Notes under the pieces: generated by a model
Database searches by the model: none
Told to the model about the DNA's origin: nothing
What the model saw: the letters and a program-made list of their open reading frames with translations, nothing else
Source of the DNA: Episyrphus balteatus
Lineage: Eukaryota; Arthropoda; Insecta; Diptera; Syrphidae
Length of the DNA: 64,000 bases
Reading direction: 5' to 3'
Assembly (NCBI RefSeq): GCF_945859705.1
Contig: NC_079138.1
Location: 1,178,001-1,242,000, forward strand
Shown: positions 37,118-47,519 of the stretch, piece by piece
Layout of the letters: each line of letters starts with the position of its first letter
Numbering within the stretch: the stretch's first letter is position 1
Position numbers and translations under genes: made by a program

Positions 37118-38292
37118 GTATGTTACACTTTAAGAACTAATTTTTTTTAGCAATTTTAAATTTTACCAAAAATAATAAAAACAAACAATTCAAACTAAAT
37201 AGGTAAAATACATTTTCAAGACTTGATTTTTATTAGATAATTGCTAAGTAGTGAAGTAGGAAAACTTCGACGATTAGATGCCATAGGTTTAAGGGTTTAA
37301 AAAATTTAAGCTTTGTAGTTGATTAAATCAGAGAATTACTTGGTATATAATAATAATAATTAATGATTTAATTAAAAATAAACGTTTAAATAAACATATT
37401 CGCGCCTTTCCAGATACACGTATACAGGCGTACAGTGGCCACAGCGTGGGTTGAGGCCGAACGAGGCAGTCCCAATTTAACCACCTCTCATTTTTAAAAT
37501 AACTTTACTATAGCTGCATTTGGGCAGTTATAGTTAGTTATATGGAAGTTGAACATAACCTTTACTTCAAATTTAAGTTTAACTGAGTTCGAAATATCAC
37601 AAAATTTCAAATTGGTTTAAAGACATTCTTTCAATTTTCGTATAAGTAGATTGGGTTTGAGGTTTGACTTTGACCAAACCAAAATACATATAATGTATAA
37701 TAAGTAGGTTCATTAGACTTATTCAAAAACTTTTTTTTTGTTCATATGTATATCGAAAATAATGTTGCAAATTATGAAAAAAAAAATGCTTTAAAAGTTA
37801 CAGCCCTTAATAATTATTATAAAGTACTTTCGCATGGCAAATCAATTTCCAACATGATTTATATGGAGTATTGTGTTTTGTTTTTAGAATTTTAAAACTT
37901 TTTAATGGTTCATCAAAAAGGCTACCCCTAAATTGTCTTGTATAAAATTCAATGCTCTACAAAAAAGCTCTTGTAAATTTTCTTAAAAACTAACGCGAAA
38001 AATTTTTTAAAATAATATTTAGTTGAAAAAATAAATAATTTGATTTTATTGAACAATTCTAAAACGATAGTAGATATTAAGCTGGGTCCACACATACAGA
38101 ACTGCGACCTCAAAATTTTTGAACCAAATTTGTCTAATTCGTTTGTCCACCGTTTGTCCATGTTTGTCCACCCAAAATTTTCGTTTGTCCACCCTTCAAA
38201 AAAAATTTAGAGCAAATTCTTTTTTTTTTATATTAAGTCCAACTGCAATCGTTTTTCCACCTCGAGTTTTATATACATACCAAATATTATGG

Positions 38293-38716
38293 TTTTTCAC
38301 CCCCCGTTTAGGAGCAATTCCAAAAACATTCCCCTAAATCCCCAAAAATCAATTTTTATCAAAAATTCAAACTGCTGTCGTTTGTCCACGTCGAGTTCTC
38401 TACGTATACCAAAAATCATCGTTTGTCCACCCTCTGTTTAGGAGATATTCCAAAAAGAATTTTTTTATAGCAGCTCTCAAAAATACGCATACACCACAGT
38501 GTACCTCTACTGAAAATTAAAAAGTCCTCAAAAATTATTATTTTTCACCCCCCGTTTAGGAGCAATTCCAAAAACATTCCCCTAAATCCCCAAAAATCAA
38601 TTTTTATCAAAAATTCAAACTGCTGTCGTTTGTCCACGTCGAGTTCTCTACGTATACCAAAAATCATCGTTTGTCCACCCTCTGTTTAGGAGATATTCCA
38701 AAAAGAATTTTTGAAG
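38293..38716 (+). repeat. two near-identical copies of a 170-bp unit
   Basis: About 38293-38463 is repeated at about 38546-38716, beginning TTTTTCACCCCCCGTTTAGG and including CGTTTGTCCACGTCGAGTTC. They are separated by a segment (ACACCACAGTGTACCTCTAC) that recurs at about 41126 in direct and about 41570 in inverted orientation. Confidence 0.85.
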
Positions 38717-38910
38717 TTATACTTCTTATGGGAGGGTGGGTATGAAAATTTACTTTTTGACAAGAATGTCAAAGGGATTATGACGCGATCACCCTGGGTA
38801 GCAGGGCTGTCGTTTCACCTTTAGAGTACGCAGTACTTTAGTATTTAAAAATGCAGTACGCCACAGTACGGCAAACATAAAACACACAACACGTAGCAAG
38901 TTACATGTTT

Positions 38911-39064
38911 CATGTGGCAAGTTGCATGTGGCAAGTTGCGTGTGGCAAGTTGCATGTGGCAAATTGCGTGTGGCAAGTTGTGTGTGGCAAGTTGCGTGTG
39001 GCAAGTTGCATGTGGCAAATTGCGTGTGGCAAGTTGCATGTGGCAAGTAACATGTGGCAAGTTG
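38911..39064 (+). repeat. 14-bp minisatellite, 11 units
   Basis: Units CATGTGGCAAGTTG / CGTGTGGCAAGTTG / CATGTGGCAAATTG run head to tail, exactly 11 x 14 bp. The array ends one base before the hAT element at 39066. Long frames on both strands here are artefacts of the repeat. Confidence 0.95.
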
Positions 39065-39207
39065 CCAGGGTTGCAAAAAGCTAACATTTCAGCTCAGCTC
39101 ACAGCTCAGCTCAGCTCACAGCTCAGCTCAAATTTGAGCTAGGTACCATAGCTCAGCTCATTTGAGCTGAGCTGAAAGTGAGCTGAGCTGAAAGTGAGCG
39201 CCCCAAC

Positions 39208-40095
39208 TTCCAACGCCTATATCTCGGAATTTTGAAAAAAATGAAAAAAATTTTTTTGATGCCAAAAGGTAGCGGGGACTCTAACCTACATTTGGGTACA
39301 ACTTCCATCCCTGTAGGTACACGCGTTCTCAAACCAGGAGAACTTAAAGGTAAAAAAAAAGTTAAGCCCGATTCTGAAAAAAAAGGCATGATGTGGCGGT
39401 TTAACATGGAAGGCGATTTTTTAAAAATCTGATAATGTGCAAAGCGTAGGCCCATGACACAAGCTATCATTTGGCACCACTCCCAAAAATTGCTCTCAAG
39501 CGGTTTAGCTTCCAGGAGCGTTCAAAGATTCGGGGATTTTTCGAAAAAAAAATTTACCCCAACTTTCAAACGCGATTTTCTCGGAATTTTGAAAAAAATC
39601 GAAAAACCGGATTATACCACTTTCGGGTAGCTGAGAATATAAGCTTTCATATGGCACCACTCCCCTGTCTCTAGATCAAAGCCTTCCAACGCCTATGTCT
39701 CGGAATTTTGAAAAAAATGAAAAAAAAAATTTTTGATGCCAAAAGGTAGCGGGGACTCTAACCTACATTTGGGTACAACTTCCATCCCTGTAGGTACACG
39801 CGTTCTCAAACCAGGAGAACTTAAAGGTAAAAAAAAAGTTAAGCCCGATTCTGAAAAAAAAGGCATGATGTGGCGGTTTAACATGGAAGGCGATTTTTTA
39901 AAAATCTGATAATGTGCAAAGCGTAGGCCCATGACACAAGCTATCATTTGGCACCACTCCCAAAAATTGCTCTCAAGCGGTTTAGCTTCCAGGAGCGTTC
40001 AAAGATTCGGGGATTTTTCGAAAAAAAAATTTACCCCAACTTTCAAACGCGATTTTCTCGGAATTTTGAAAAAAGTCGTAAAACCGGATTGTACC
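39208..40095 (+). repeat. tandem duplication, period 476 bp
   Basis: TTCCAACGCCTATATCTCGG at 39208 recurs as TTCCAACGCCTATGTCTCGG at 39684, and the following sequence (AGCGGGGACTCTAACCTACA, CATGATGTGGCGGTTTAACA) is repeated with few changes up to about 40095, where the second unit breaks off. Both units contain the same short open frames; I see no family resemblance in them. Confidence 0.9.
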
Positions 40096-40159
40096 TGATT
40101 TTTTTTATGATTAAAAAAGAAATATTTTACTAAAAAAATAGAAATATATTTACTATTAA

Positions 40160-40392
40160 CCCTAGAAAGATAATCTACGTCTGTAAGACGTATGGCGTGT
40201 AAAGAACTGTTTTATCTAATTCAATTCAAATTTCTGGGTTTTTGTTAAATTGATTTGATTTATTATATCACTTCTTTAAAATAATCTAAGTAATGAGTTA
40301 AATAAATATGACAAAAAGTGTTAACATAAGACCAAAAATCTTTTTTAGAATCATACGTCTCTGAGACGTATATTATGATTATCTTTCTAGGG
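40160..40392. mobile_element. piggyBac-type MITE, 233 bp
   Basis: Terminal inverted repeats CCCTAGAAAGATAATC / GATTATCTTTCTAGGG, flanked by TTAA on both sides (40156-40159 and 40393-40396), exactly the ends and target duplication of piggyBac transposons. Subterminal ACGTCTGTAAGACGTA and ACGTCTCTGAGACGTA are short palindromes. No coding capacity, so it was mobilised in trans. Because it sits inside the hAT MITE, it is younger than that insertion. Confidence 0.93.
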
Positions 40393-41944
40393 TTAAAAAA
40401 ACCAAGAGAAAGAAAAATTATCTGTTTTATTTATAAAAATATGCATGTGTTAAAATAATGCCATTAATAACTAGAACCAAACATCTTGAGCTATGGTGTT
40501 TTATAAAAGTTTAAAATATCTTCATATTTCATTATACTTTCCAAATAAAAATCAATGTATCCTCTCACCCATCACAGCTCAGCTCACTTTACTTTAGCTC
40601 ACCCAACAGCTCAGCTGAACCATCAGCTCAGCTGACTTTCAGCTCAGCTCAAATGAGCTGAGCTATGGTACATAGCTCAAAAGTCAGCTAGCTCAAAATT
40701 TGAGCTGAGCTGTGAGCTGAGCTCAGCTCACTTTTGAGCTTTGTAGCAACCCTGCAAGTTCCATATTGCTACTACTAGTGCTGAAGCACACACAATTCTC
40801 ATAAAATAACCATATCGCACATTTTATGCTCAATTCATTTAGTTTCGTTAAGCGTATACCGTACGTTCTGAACCGCACAACATGTGTAAATTTCACAGAA
40901 TAAATTGAAAACTACATAGACGCAAGGAGGATGAAAGAATTAATTTATTGTTCACTTGATAAAAATGTAAAAAAACGATGTGTGGATTAATTAATTTAAT
41001 AATAGAAATTAAAAATATCAAATGAAATTCATTTACATATACTGAATGAGAAGTATAACTTCAGTCGCGTGTACATGTGTACACACACTCTTTTTTTTTT
41101 ATAGCAGCTCTCAAAAATACGCATACACCACAGTGTACCTCTACTGAAAATTAAAAAGTCCTCAAAAATTATTATTTTTCAAAAATTCAAGCGGCAATCG
41201 TTTGTCCACCTCGAGAAATGTAAACAAACAAAAAATCATCGTTTGTCCACCCTACGTTTAGGAGATATTCAAAAAACAAAATTTCTACTGAAAGATTCAA
41301 AGTCCCACAAAATCGCCAATAAATGGTATACGTATAGAACTTGAGGTGGACAAACGACAGAAATTTGAAATATTGAAAAAAGTCAATTTTTGGAGATTTT
41401 ATGGGACTTTGAAATTTTCAGTACAAATTTTGTTTTTTGAATATCTCCTAAACGTGGAGTGGACAAACTATGATTTTTTGTTTGTATACATTTCTCGAGG
41501 TGGACAAACGATTGAATTTTTGAAAAATAATAATTTTTGAGGACTTTTTAATTTTAGTAGAGGTACACTGTGGTGTATGTGTACTTTTTTGAGAGTTGCT
41601 ATAAAAAAATTCTTTTTGAAATATCTCCTAAACAGAGGATGGACAAACGATGATTGTTGGTATAGAACTCGAGGTGGACAAACGACAGCAGTTTGAATTT
41701 TTAATAAAAATAGATTTTTGGGGATTTTAGGGGAATTTCAATTTTTCAGGGCAAAATTTGTTTTTGGGATTGCTCCTAAACGGAAGGTGGAAAAACGATA
41801 ATATTTGGTATGTATATAGAACTCGAGGTGGACCAACGATTATTAGAATTCAGCGGGTCCAAAAACATATAGAAAGGTAGGTCTGGTTCCTGGTACATGA
41901 AATTTTTTTTTTGTGTGTGCCGGGGATGACAGAGACATGTCATG

Positions 41945-42322
41945 ACATTAAGAAAATGATATTGCATAGTTTTCAATATAATAACACCGGCACACAAAAA
42001 AAAAAGTTGTATGTACCAGGAACCAGACCTATCTTTCTATATGTTTTTGGACCCGCTGAATTCGAATTTCAAGTCGCTTTTCCCCGGTCACCCTCCAGTT
42101 TTAGGAAAAATGTAGAAAAGACAACAAAAAAGGAAAAAAAAACTTCCTGTTTTGCATTTTACTCAAAACTGGAGCTTGGCAGGGTCAAACGGACTTGAAA
42201 TTCGGATTCAGCGTGCCCAAAAACATATAGAAAAATAGGTCTGGTTCCTGGTACATGGCACTTTTTTTTTGTGTGCCGGTGTTATAATATTGAAAACTAT
42301 GCAATATCATTTTCTTAAAATA
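41945..42322. mobile_element. 378-bp hairpin element
   Basis: AAAATGATATTGCATAGTTT on the left and its complement on the right enclose a further inverted repeat (GGTTCCTGGTACATG and complement; CCAGTTTT and AAAACTGG toward the centre), so nearly the whole segment folds back. A third partial copy of the arm lies at about 41845-41925. No coding capacity and no resolved target duplication. Confidence 0.8.
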
Positions 42323-42590
42323 CTGGACTTTCGAAATGTATGAATATTTGTTGTCATATTGATTAATATTTTAGTGAAACTGAATAATTTGTTTAATTAA
42401 ACTAAGCGTTGGAAATGCTTTCCCCGATACTGTATATTTAAATGGTAAAGAAAATGTAATTTTCACTTACCATAAAATCTGTATTTCATTCTAATTGTTT
42501 TCTTTGCTAAAAAATACCTTGTGATAATTCTAGTTGTGCTTAGATTTTAATTTGCATAAATAGAAATTACAAAATTAGTTTTTGTCATAC

Positions 42591-42719
42591 CTGATCAAGA
42601 ATGTAGTTTCGACGTCTTTTCGTAGCTATTTCTTCCAGCGCAGACAAACTCTGTAAGCAGAATTCATAGACTCTGTCCCAATTTCCTTTGTGCAGATGTT
42701 TTCGTGGTTTACCATCAAT
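42591..42719 (-). pseudogene. captured exon resembling hnRNP U / SAF-A kinase-like domain
   Basis: Read on the minus strand, acceptor TTATTTTACTCTCCTAG precedes 129 bp (43 codons, no stop), and donor GTATGA follows at 42590. Translation includes IDGKPRKHLHKGNWDRVYEF and ends EEIATKRRRNYILDQ. The RRNYILDQ ending is characteristic of the P-loop kinase-like domain of hnRNP U proteins, where it continues TNVY..AQRRKM in the next exon. Neither that continuation nor the Walker A exon was found around it, and the exon lies inside the 38096-43154 element, so I read it as host sequence captured with its splice sites. It remains open, so capture was recent or it is still used. Alternatives are a far-flung intron-nested gene or chance resemblance. 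Confidence 0.55.
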
Positions 42720-43739
42720 CTAGGAGAGTAAAATAATTTCGCAAATATAAATAACAATATATTTGATTCTTTAGTAGTTTAGCTTTAAATATTTTAATTT
42801 TTATAATGGTGTTGCAACGCAATAGGTTTATCTTAATGGGCTTTTAAGTGTCAATATTTGAACCCGGTAACTATGCGATGTTTATAAATTTATCGAGCCC
42901 GATCCTCCAAGTTATCGTAAATGAATTTTGCGACATTTTTTTTTTGTAACCAATAACCAATAATATACAACTTTTTTGTATTAATCTTATCAAAAATTGC
43001 TCAAGAAAAAATCAACATCGCACAGAGCAGTATTCGACCCCAAAATCCGGTCATAAAAAATTTTGGGTGGACAAACATGGACAAACGGTGGACAAACGAA
43101 TTAGACAAATTTGGTTCAAAAATTTTGAGGTCGCAGTTCTGGCTTCACGGAGCTTCCACACATGCTTGATCAACATGATCAACATGCGTTTCAAATAGAC
43201 ATAATGAACACATTCCAAACTTGGTCAATTGATATGTAGTCTCAAATATGTCTTATATTCATCAGATAAAATAATTTGGAAATGTTACTGTTTAGTATGT
43301 CGATTTGGAGCGTATGTTGAACGTGTCTTATTGAAGATGCAGTTTATAATATGAACGATGATTTAAAAAACATTCACGAGCGGACCGTTAGCAACGACTT
43401 AGTTTTTATTTTTTTAAACACAATTTGAATGATTCAGATTTCCCTAAGTTAATCATAAATGGCTATATTCAATTGCATACAGCTTTCCGTTAAGAGTTTG
43501 GAGTTTATTTTTAACAAGTCCTCACATCTCACATGATCATGTAATGTAAAAAATGTTATTTGTGGCATTTACGTGGCCTCAGACGCTTGTGGAGATTTTC
43601 AGTATAAAGGTATGCCACAGACTACACGACTTATGCTGGTAAAGATCTTTAAGCTCCGATTATTACTTATGGTTCCCTTTTATATAGTGGAATGGATTCA
43701 ATAAGCAAACAAACTAAAAAGTGAAAAATAAAATACATT

Positions 43740-43971
43740 GTTTAAAAAACTAAAAATACGTTTCTATCACGCACTAAAACAATAAAATAATGTAATTGAC
43801 TTATAGGAAATGGTTAGATCAAAACGCGTAGAGCCTTTTTTTTGTTGCGTGTACTTTTAAAAAGTTTGAACAAAGTGCTCGACAATTTTTGATCTTACGA
43901 TTTCCTAAAAGTCAATTAAATTAGTTTATAGTTTTTAGTGCGTAATAAAAGGGGATTTTTAGTTTTTTAAA
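43740..43971. mobile_element. MITE, copy 2 of the family at 11404-11643
   Basis: Ends TTTAAAAAACTAAAAATACG and ATTTTTAGTTTTTTAAA, core with GATCAAAACGCGT and complement. Diverged from copy 1 by substitutions and small indels. Confidence 0.8.
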
Positions 43972-46023
43972 CTATGTATACATTTTATTTTGCCTTTTAT
44001 TTGCCTTTTTTTGAATTTTTAGGTCATAAAAATCCTTTCCTTGGTGATCTCATACACAGACTGGAATTTTTTTGTATTGATCACATTTGACTGTCACAAA
44101 TGTGACTATCACCAATCACCTTAGGTATGCAATTCAACCCCAGTATTTTTGACATTTAACCTTAAATTACTTTTTTTTTTTGTAAAAATGGGGATAAAGA
44201 TTTTAGCAACATTCTCAATACTGAAACAAAGGTGAGTGAAAATTTTGAACTCTGCGAATAATGTATAGGTAAAATGTGCACTTTGACTGGACTATAAATT
44301 ACAAAAATAAATCTCAATTGTATCTGGAACTCGAACAGATACGTAAGCAAAACCTTAAGAATAATATAAAAGAAGGTAAAAGCACTTATTATAATATTTG
44401 AGCTCCCATTTCGACCCCCTTAATCCTAAAAATGGGAAACCCTATGCACTAACAATTCTAAAAGGTGTGAAACCACATAATAACTGAAATGAATATCAAG
44501 AAAAGTAAAAAAGTATCAGATGTTAAATTGAAGGTAATATATGTACATGTACAAACATCTTAAAAGACGCTCACGTGACTGATACAATGAATGCGATCCC
44601 TAACAGTGGTGCAATTTAATAGTATTTTATATCTTACACCGAGAAAAAATATAAATTTTACACCAGCAAAATTTAGCATGACTAACAGTGAGGTACATAT
44701 ATAAGGTCTCGTAAATACATATTTCATGGATACGAAAGAACAAAGAGAATTGATTTTACTTTCATGATGCAGAACTTTTTTTTGTTTGCTAGATTTAATA
44801 AATATTGTTTTTTTTTTTTGGGTAAAAATCATTTTATTTAAATATTTCTTTTGGAAATTAATCACATTTAATTACGAAACATTATATCTTCCTCCCGTCG
44901 CGAAAACCGACCAACTTGACCACTGTGTTTGGTTTGTGTTGCAGAGCAGAAAACAATTAATTTTGAATAAATATTATAAACCATATTTATAAATATTATA
45001 AACTTAAAACCAAAAACAAATACCTACTTACAAAATATTACTAAGATATTAGTTTTGGAAAAATTGGTAAAATTTTCTTTTTTGCCTGTGGCCTTAAGCC
45101 TGTTATTTGGGCTATTCTACCATTTCTGTTATCCGGTGCCGTGTCATATGGCCATATTTCGAAATATGGCAATATGACGCCATTTGATAGTGTCATGTCA
45201 TATGGCCATTATCGAACATATGGTTTTTTGTCGCTTTGCTAAAGATTCAAATGGCCATATAATGTTCTATATAGTACATAAGAAAAGCTATACGGAGACA
45301 GCTGATTCGGATAAGGAACAAATTATTTCCAAAAATACTAGTGAAGTTCTAAATATATTACAACTTAGACTGCGATGGACAGTTTTAGAATGTCCAGGTA
45401 TGAAAATAGACTATACGATGTTTCTATCACAATGATAGAAGTGAGCTCAGGGTTCAAGGAGATTTATTAGATGCAACTACCTGTTTCCGGCTACAAGAAA
45501 TAATTATTAATTGTTTACTTCGCACATATGATAATATATGATAAAATAATATGATAATATGTGATAAAATTTTGTAGGTGTAGTTTTTATCGCTTATTTT
45601 TTTTTTCTTTTTTTTTTTTGCTGTAAAATTTAAGCTGAGTTTATCTATAAAAAACATTATCAATTTGCATGAATAGATTTTAATTTATTTACTAGGTGGT
45701 ACATACTAGGTATAAAATTTAAACTAGTAAAAAATAATCGTCATTCGCTCAGAGCGAAGCGAGCAGAAATAAAATGCATGACTGGGTCGCACGTACTTGC
45801 TCTTGCAGTTCTAAGCACTTTTATGTTAGTTTACTTGTAGATTTTAAGAGCTGACTCTATATAAATTTTAAAGAAATTTTGTTGATGTTGGGAAAGAGCC
45901 GACATTTACATAGGGCAAAATTTTCTTTCAGTTTTCGAGTACGGGAGGTACACTTTCTAAGTGAGATATAAAAAACAGTTCGAAGCAATTTCGTTTAGGC
46001 TGTGGAAATGTGTACAGATGGAC

Positions 46024-46053
46024 GTACAGACGCACAGACGCACAGACGCACGG
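46024..46053 (+). repeat. short ACAGACGC tandem repeat
   Basis: ACAGACGCACAGACGCACAG followed by ACGCACGGACG, beside a poly(C) run at about 46093-46112. Confidence 0.8.
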
Positions 46054-46104
46054 ACGAATTCTCCATCATCGTAATGTTGGTTTTGATTAAAATCCCCCCC
46101 CCCC

Positions 46105-47112
46105 CCCCCCCAAGCCTTCAAGATCATGTTATTATTTAGCTGATTTCATCATAATGTACGTGAGTAACTGAAAATTTTTCAGCTCAGAAGTTCGAGCCCC
46201 CTCCAAATTCTGAAATGGCTGTTGCTTGTGTTTGTTTGAATAATAAACTTAGCTGAAGTTGAAGGTTGGCGTACAATTTTTTCTGATTTTAGTCCAATTC
46301 GGAATTCTTCAGATAATTTTTTTAGTATTTTGACGTTGAATTACATCGCCGTTAAATTTTGCAAAATTGCTTATGCAACCTCAAAACTCCGTATTTTACC
46401 GTCTTAAGTATATTTACTTTTTTTCAAAAATAATATTTTTCGCAAAGATATTGGAAATAGACATTTTTGTAATTCCAAAATGTTAAGGGTCAACATAATT
46501 AATGGTTGCGCTTCCGATTTGTATTAAAAAAGCAGCAGATTACGAAAAATATATACTTCGGATTAAACATCAAAAAGAATTTCATTGAAAACAAGTTTTT
46601 GAAACTTTTAGGTTCAGCATTTCACTTTTTGCGCATTCACTTACTGAAATTAAAATTAGGTGTTCTGCATTTTTTCATTCAGATTTTCTGATGGAATTTA
46701 ATTCACTTTGTTTCTGTTCGTGAATTTGGTACCTTTTTTAATGAATCTAACTTAACCTAATTCATTTTTCTTTTAAAATTTGCAATTATATCGCCCATGC
46801 TCTGCATTTCACTTACATATTTGATTTGTCTCGCAAAATATGTATGTCTTCTTATTTTTTTCTTTTAAATTTTGCTTTTGTTCCATTAAAATTGCCAATC
46901 AAATTGCATCCATGTTCAAAGCCGCAGTAATTTCACTTTAGAAATAAAATAAAAATGGATGACCTTTCAGTTTTGACAGTTCGAAGCAATTTCGAAGTTT
47001 TCGAAATCGATCGAAATGAAGAATATGATATTTCATTACACGTGAAATTGAAAAGTGATTTCAATTCACTTTTGGTCGAATTGCGGAACATGGGTGTTTA
47101 TATCGAAAATAG
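46105..47112 (+). repeat. 1-kb dispersed repeat, longer copy
   Basis: Matches 34043-35195 in reverse complement, from CCCCCCAAGCCTTCAAG to the sequence TTTATATCGAAAATAG. It contains the first exon of the candidate gene at 46955 and the sequence before its ATG, so any promoter would also belong to the repeat. Left end is next to a poly(C) run; no terminal inverted repeat was found. Confidence 0.75.
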
Positions 47113-47116
47113 TGAA
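46955..47116 (+). CDS. unrecognised gene, candidate exon 1
   Basis: ATG (context AAAATAAAAATGG) opens 54 codons, MDDLSVLTVRSNFEVFEIDR then NEEYDISLHVKLKSDFNSLL and VELRNMGVYIENSE. It is followed by a GTGTAT donor at 47117, a 100-bp intron and an exon at 47217 in matching phase. Composition is acidic, with no signal peptide or membrane segment. It lies inside a repeat family and in an ey intron on the same strand. I do not recognise the family. Without splicing, the frame continues to a TGA at 47180-47182. Confidence 0.35.
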
Positions 47117-47216
47117 GTGTATAGCTCAAAAACTAGACGTAATAGGAATAAATATCTAAACACTTTTGAATTCAGCACATGACAAAGTTCTAACGAAATA
47201 AAGTGTTTTTTTTTAG

Positions 47217-47318
47217 GATGACTCAACTCCTTGTGGTAGCTGTTTGTGTAAAATGTTTGGGACACAAGAATTTGAAGAAAATACTAGGTACTTTGAATTT
47301 AAAAGGAGGAGACAGTAG
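47217..47318 (+). CDS. unrecognised gene, candidate exon 2
   Basis: The acceptor TTTTTTTTTAG ends at 47216. The phase-0 frame reads DDSTPCGSCLCKMFGTQEFE then ENTRYFEFKRRRQ and TAG at 47316-47318. Cys-rich start and basic end look protein-like. Joined to 46955-47116 the product has 87 residues. The truncated copy at 34043 lacks this part. It could be a transposon protein, a captured host fragment, or a chance frame. An overlapping frame (ATG at 47218) is longer but has a less plausible composition. Confidence 0.3.
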   Translation, partial: DDSTPCGSCLCKMFGTQEFEENTRYFEFKRRRQ

Positions 47319-47519
47319 TACGAAGCTGTCGAGAACAGTAAAATGCTACTATACCAGTTTCAGTACCGCAGCACAGCGCTTCACTTTCGATCAAAGATGA
47401 ATAAAAAAGACAGCAAAATTTTACGTGTAGGTAAAGGCATCATACATGAACAAATTCTCACATTAAAATACAAATCCAACAAAACTAGAAGGTACATGTA
47501 AAATAGGCATTTAAAAAAA

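Larger units (their letters stand above)
39066..40754. mobile_element. hAT-type MITE, 1689 bp
   Basis: Ends CAGGGTTGCAAAAAGCT / AGCTTTGTAGCAACCCTG. The flanks CAAGTTGC (39058-39065) and CAAGTTCC (40755-40762) agree at 7 of 8 positions, the 8-bp target duplication of hAT elements. Both subterminal regions (39090-39195 and 40575-40735) are built of AGCTCAGCTCA-type units and their complement. The interior has a 476-bp tandem duplication and a nested piggyBac MITE. There is no transposase frame. It inserted at the edge of the 14-bp minisatellite. Confidence 0.85.
38096..43154. mobile_element. 5.06-kb composite element with long inverted ends and 9-bp target duplication
   Basis: TCCACACAT flanks both sides (38087-38095 and 43155-43163). 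Left end CAGAACTGCGACCTCAAAAT and about 85 further bp match the right end in reverse complement; the right end carries an extra AGCTCCGTGAAGC. The motif GTTTGTCCACC, or its complement, occurs about 18 times, in direct orientation left of about 41.25 kb and inverted right of it. Within lie a minisatellite, a hAT MITE, a piggyBac MITE, a 378-bp hairpin and a minus-strand host-like exon. No transposase was seen. A 9-bp duplication with long inverted ends and captured exon recalls Mutator-like (Pack-MULE) elements, but an 8-bp duplication (hAT or P) cannot be excluded. Confidence 0.65.

Noticed and set aside
38789..39142. Long overlapping open frames on both strands (80-95 codons) with ATCH/QLATCNLPH repeats
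   Set aside because: They are translations of the 14-bp minisatellite and extend into the AGCTC array; open in several frames, so not genes.
39153..40133. Paired open frames of 60-105 codons present twice
   Set aside because: Both come from the 476-bp tandem duplication inside a hAT MITE; frames overlap on both strands and show no family resemblance or intact gene structure.
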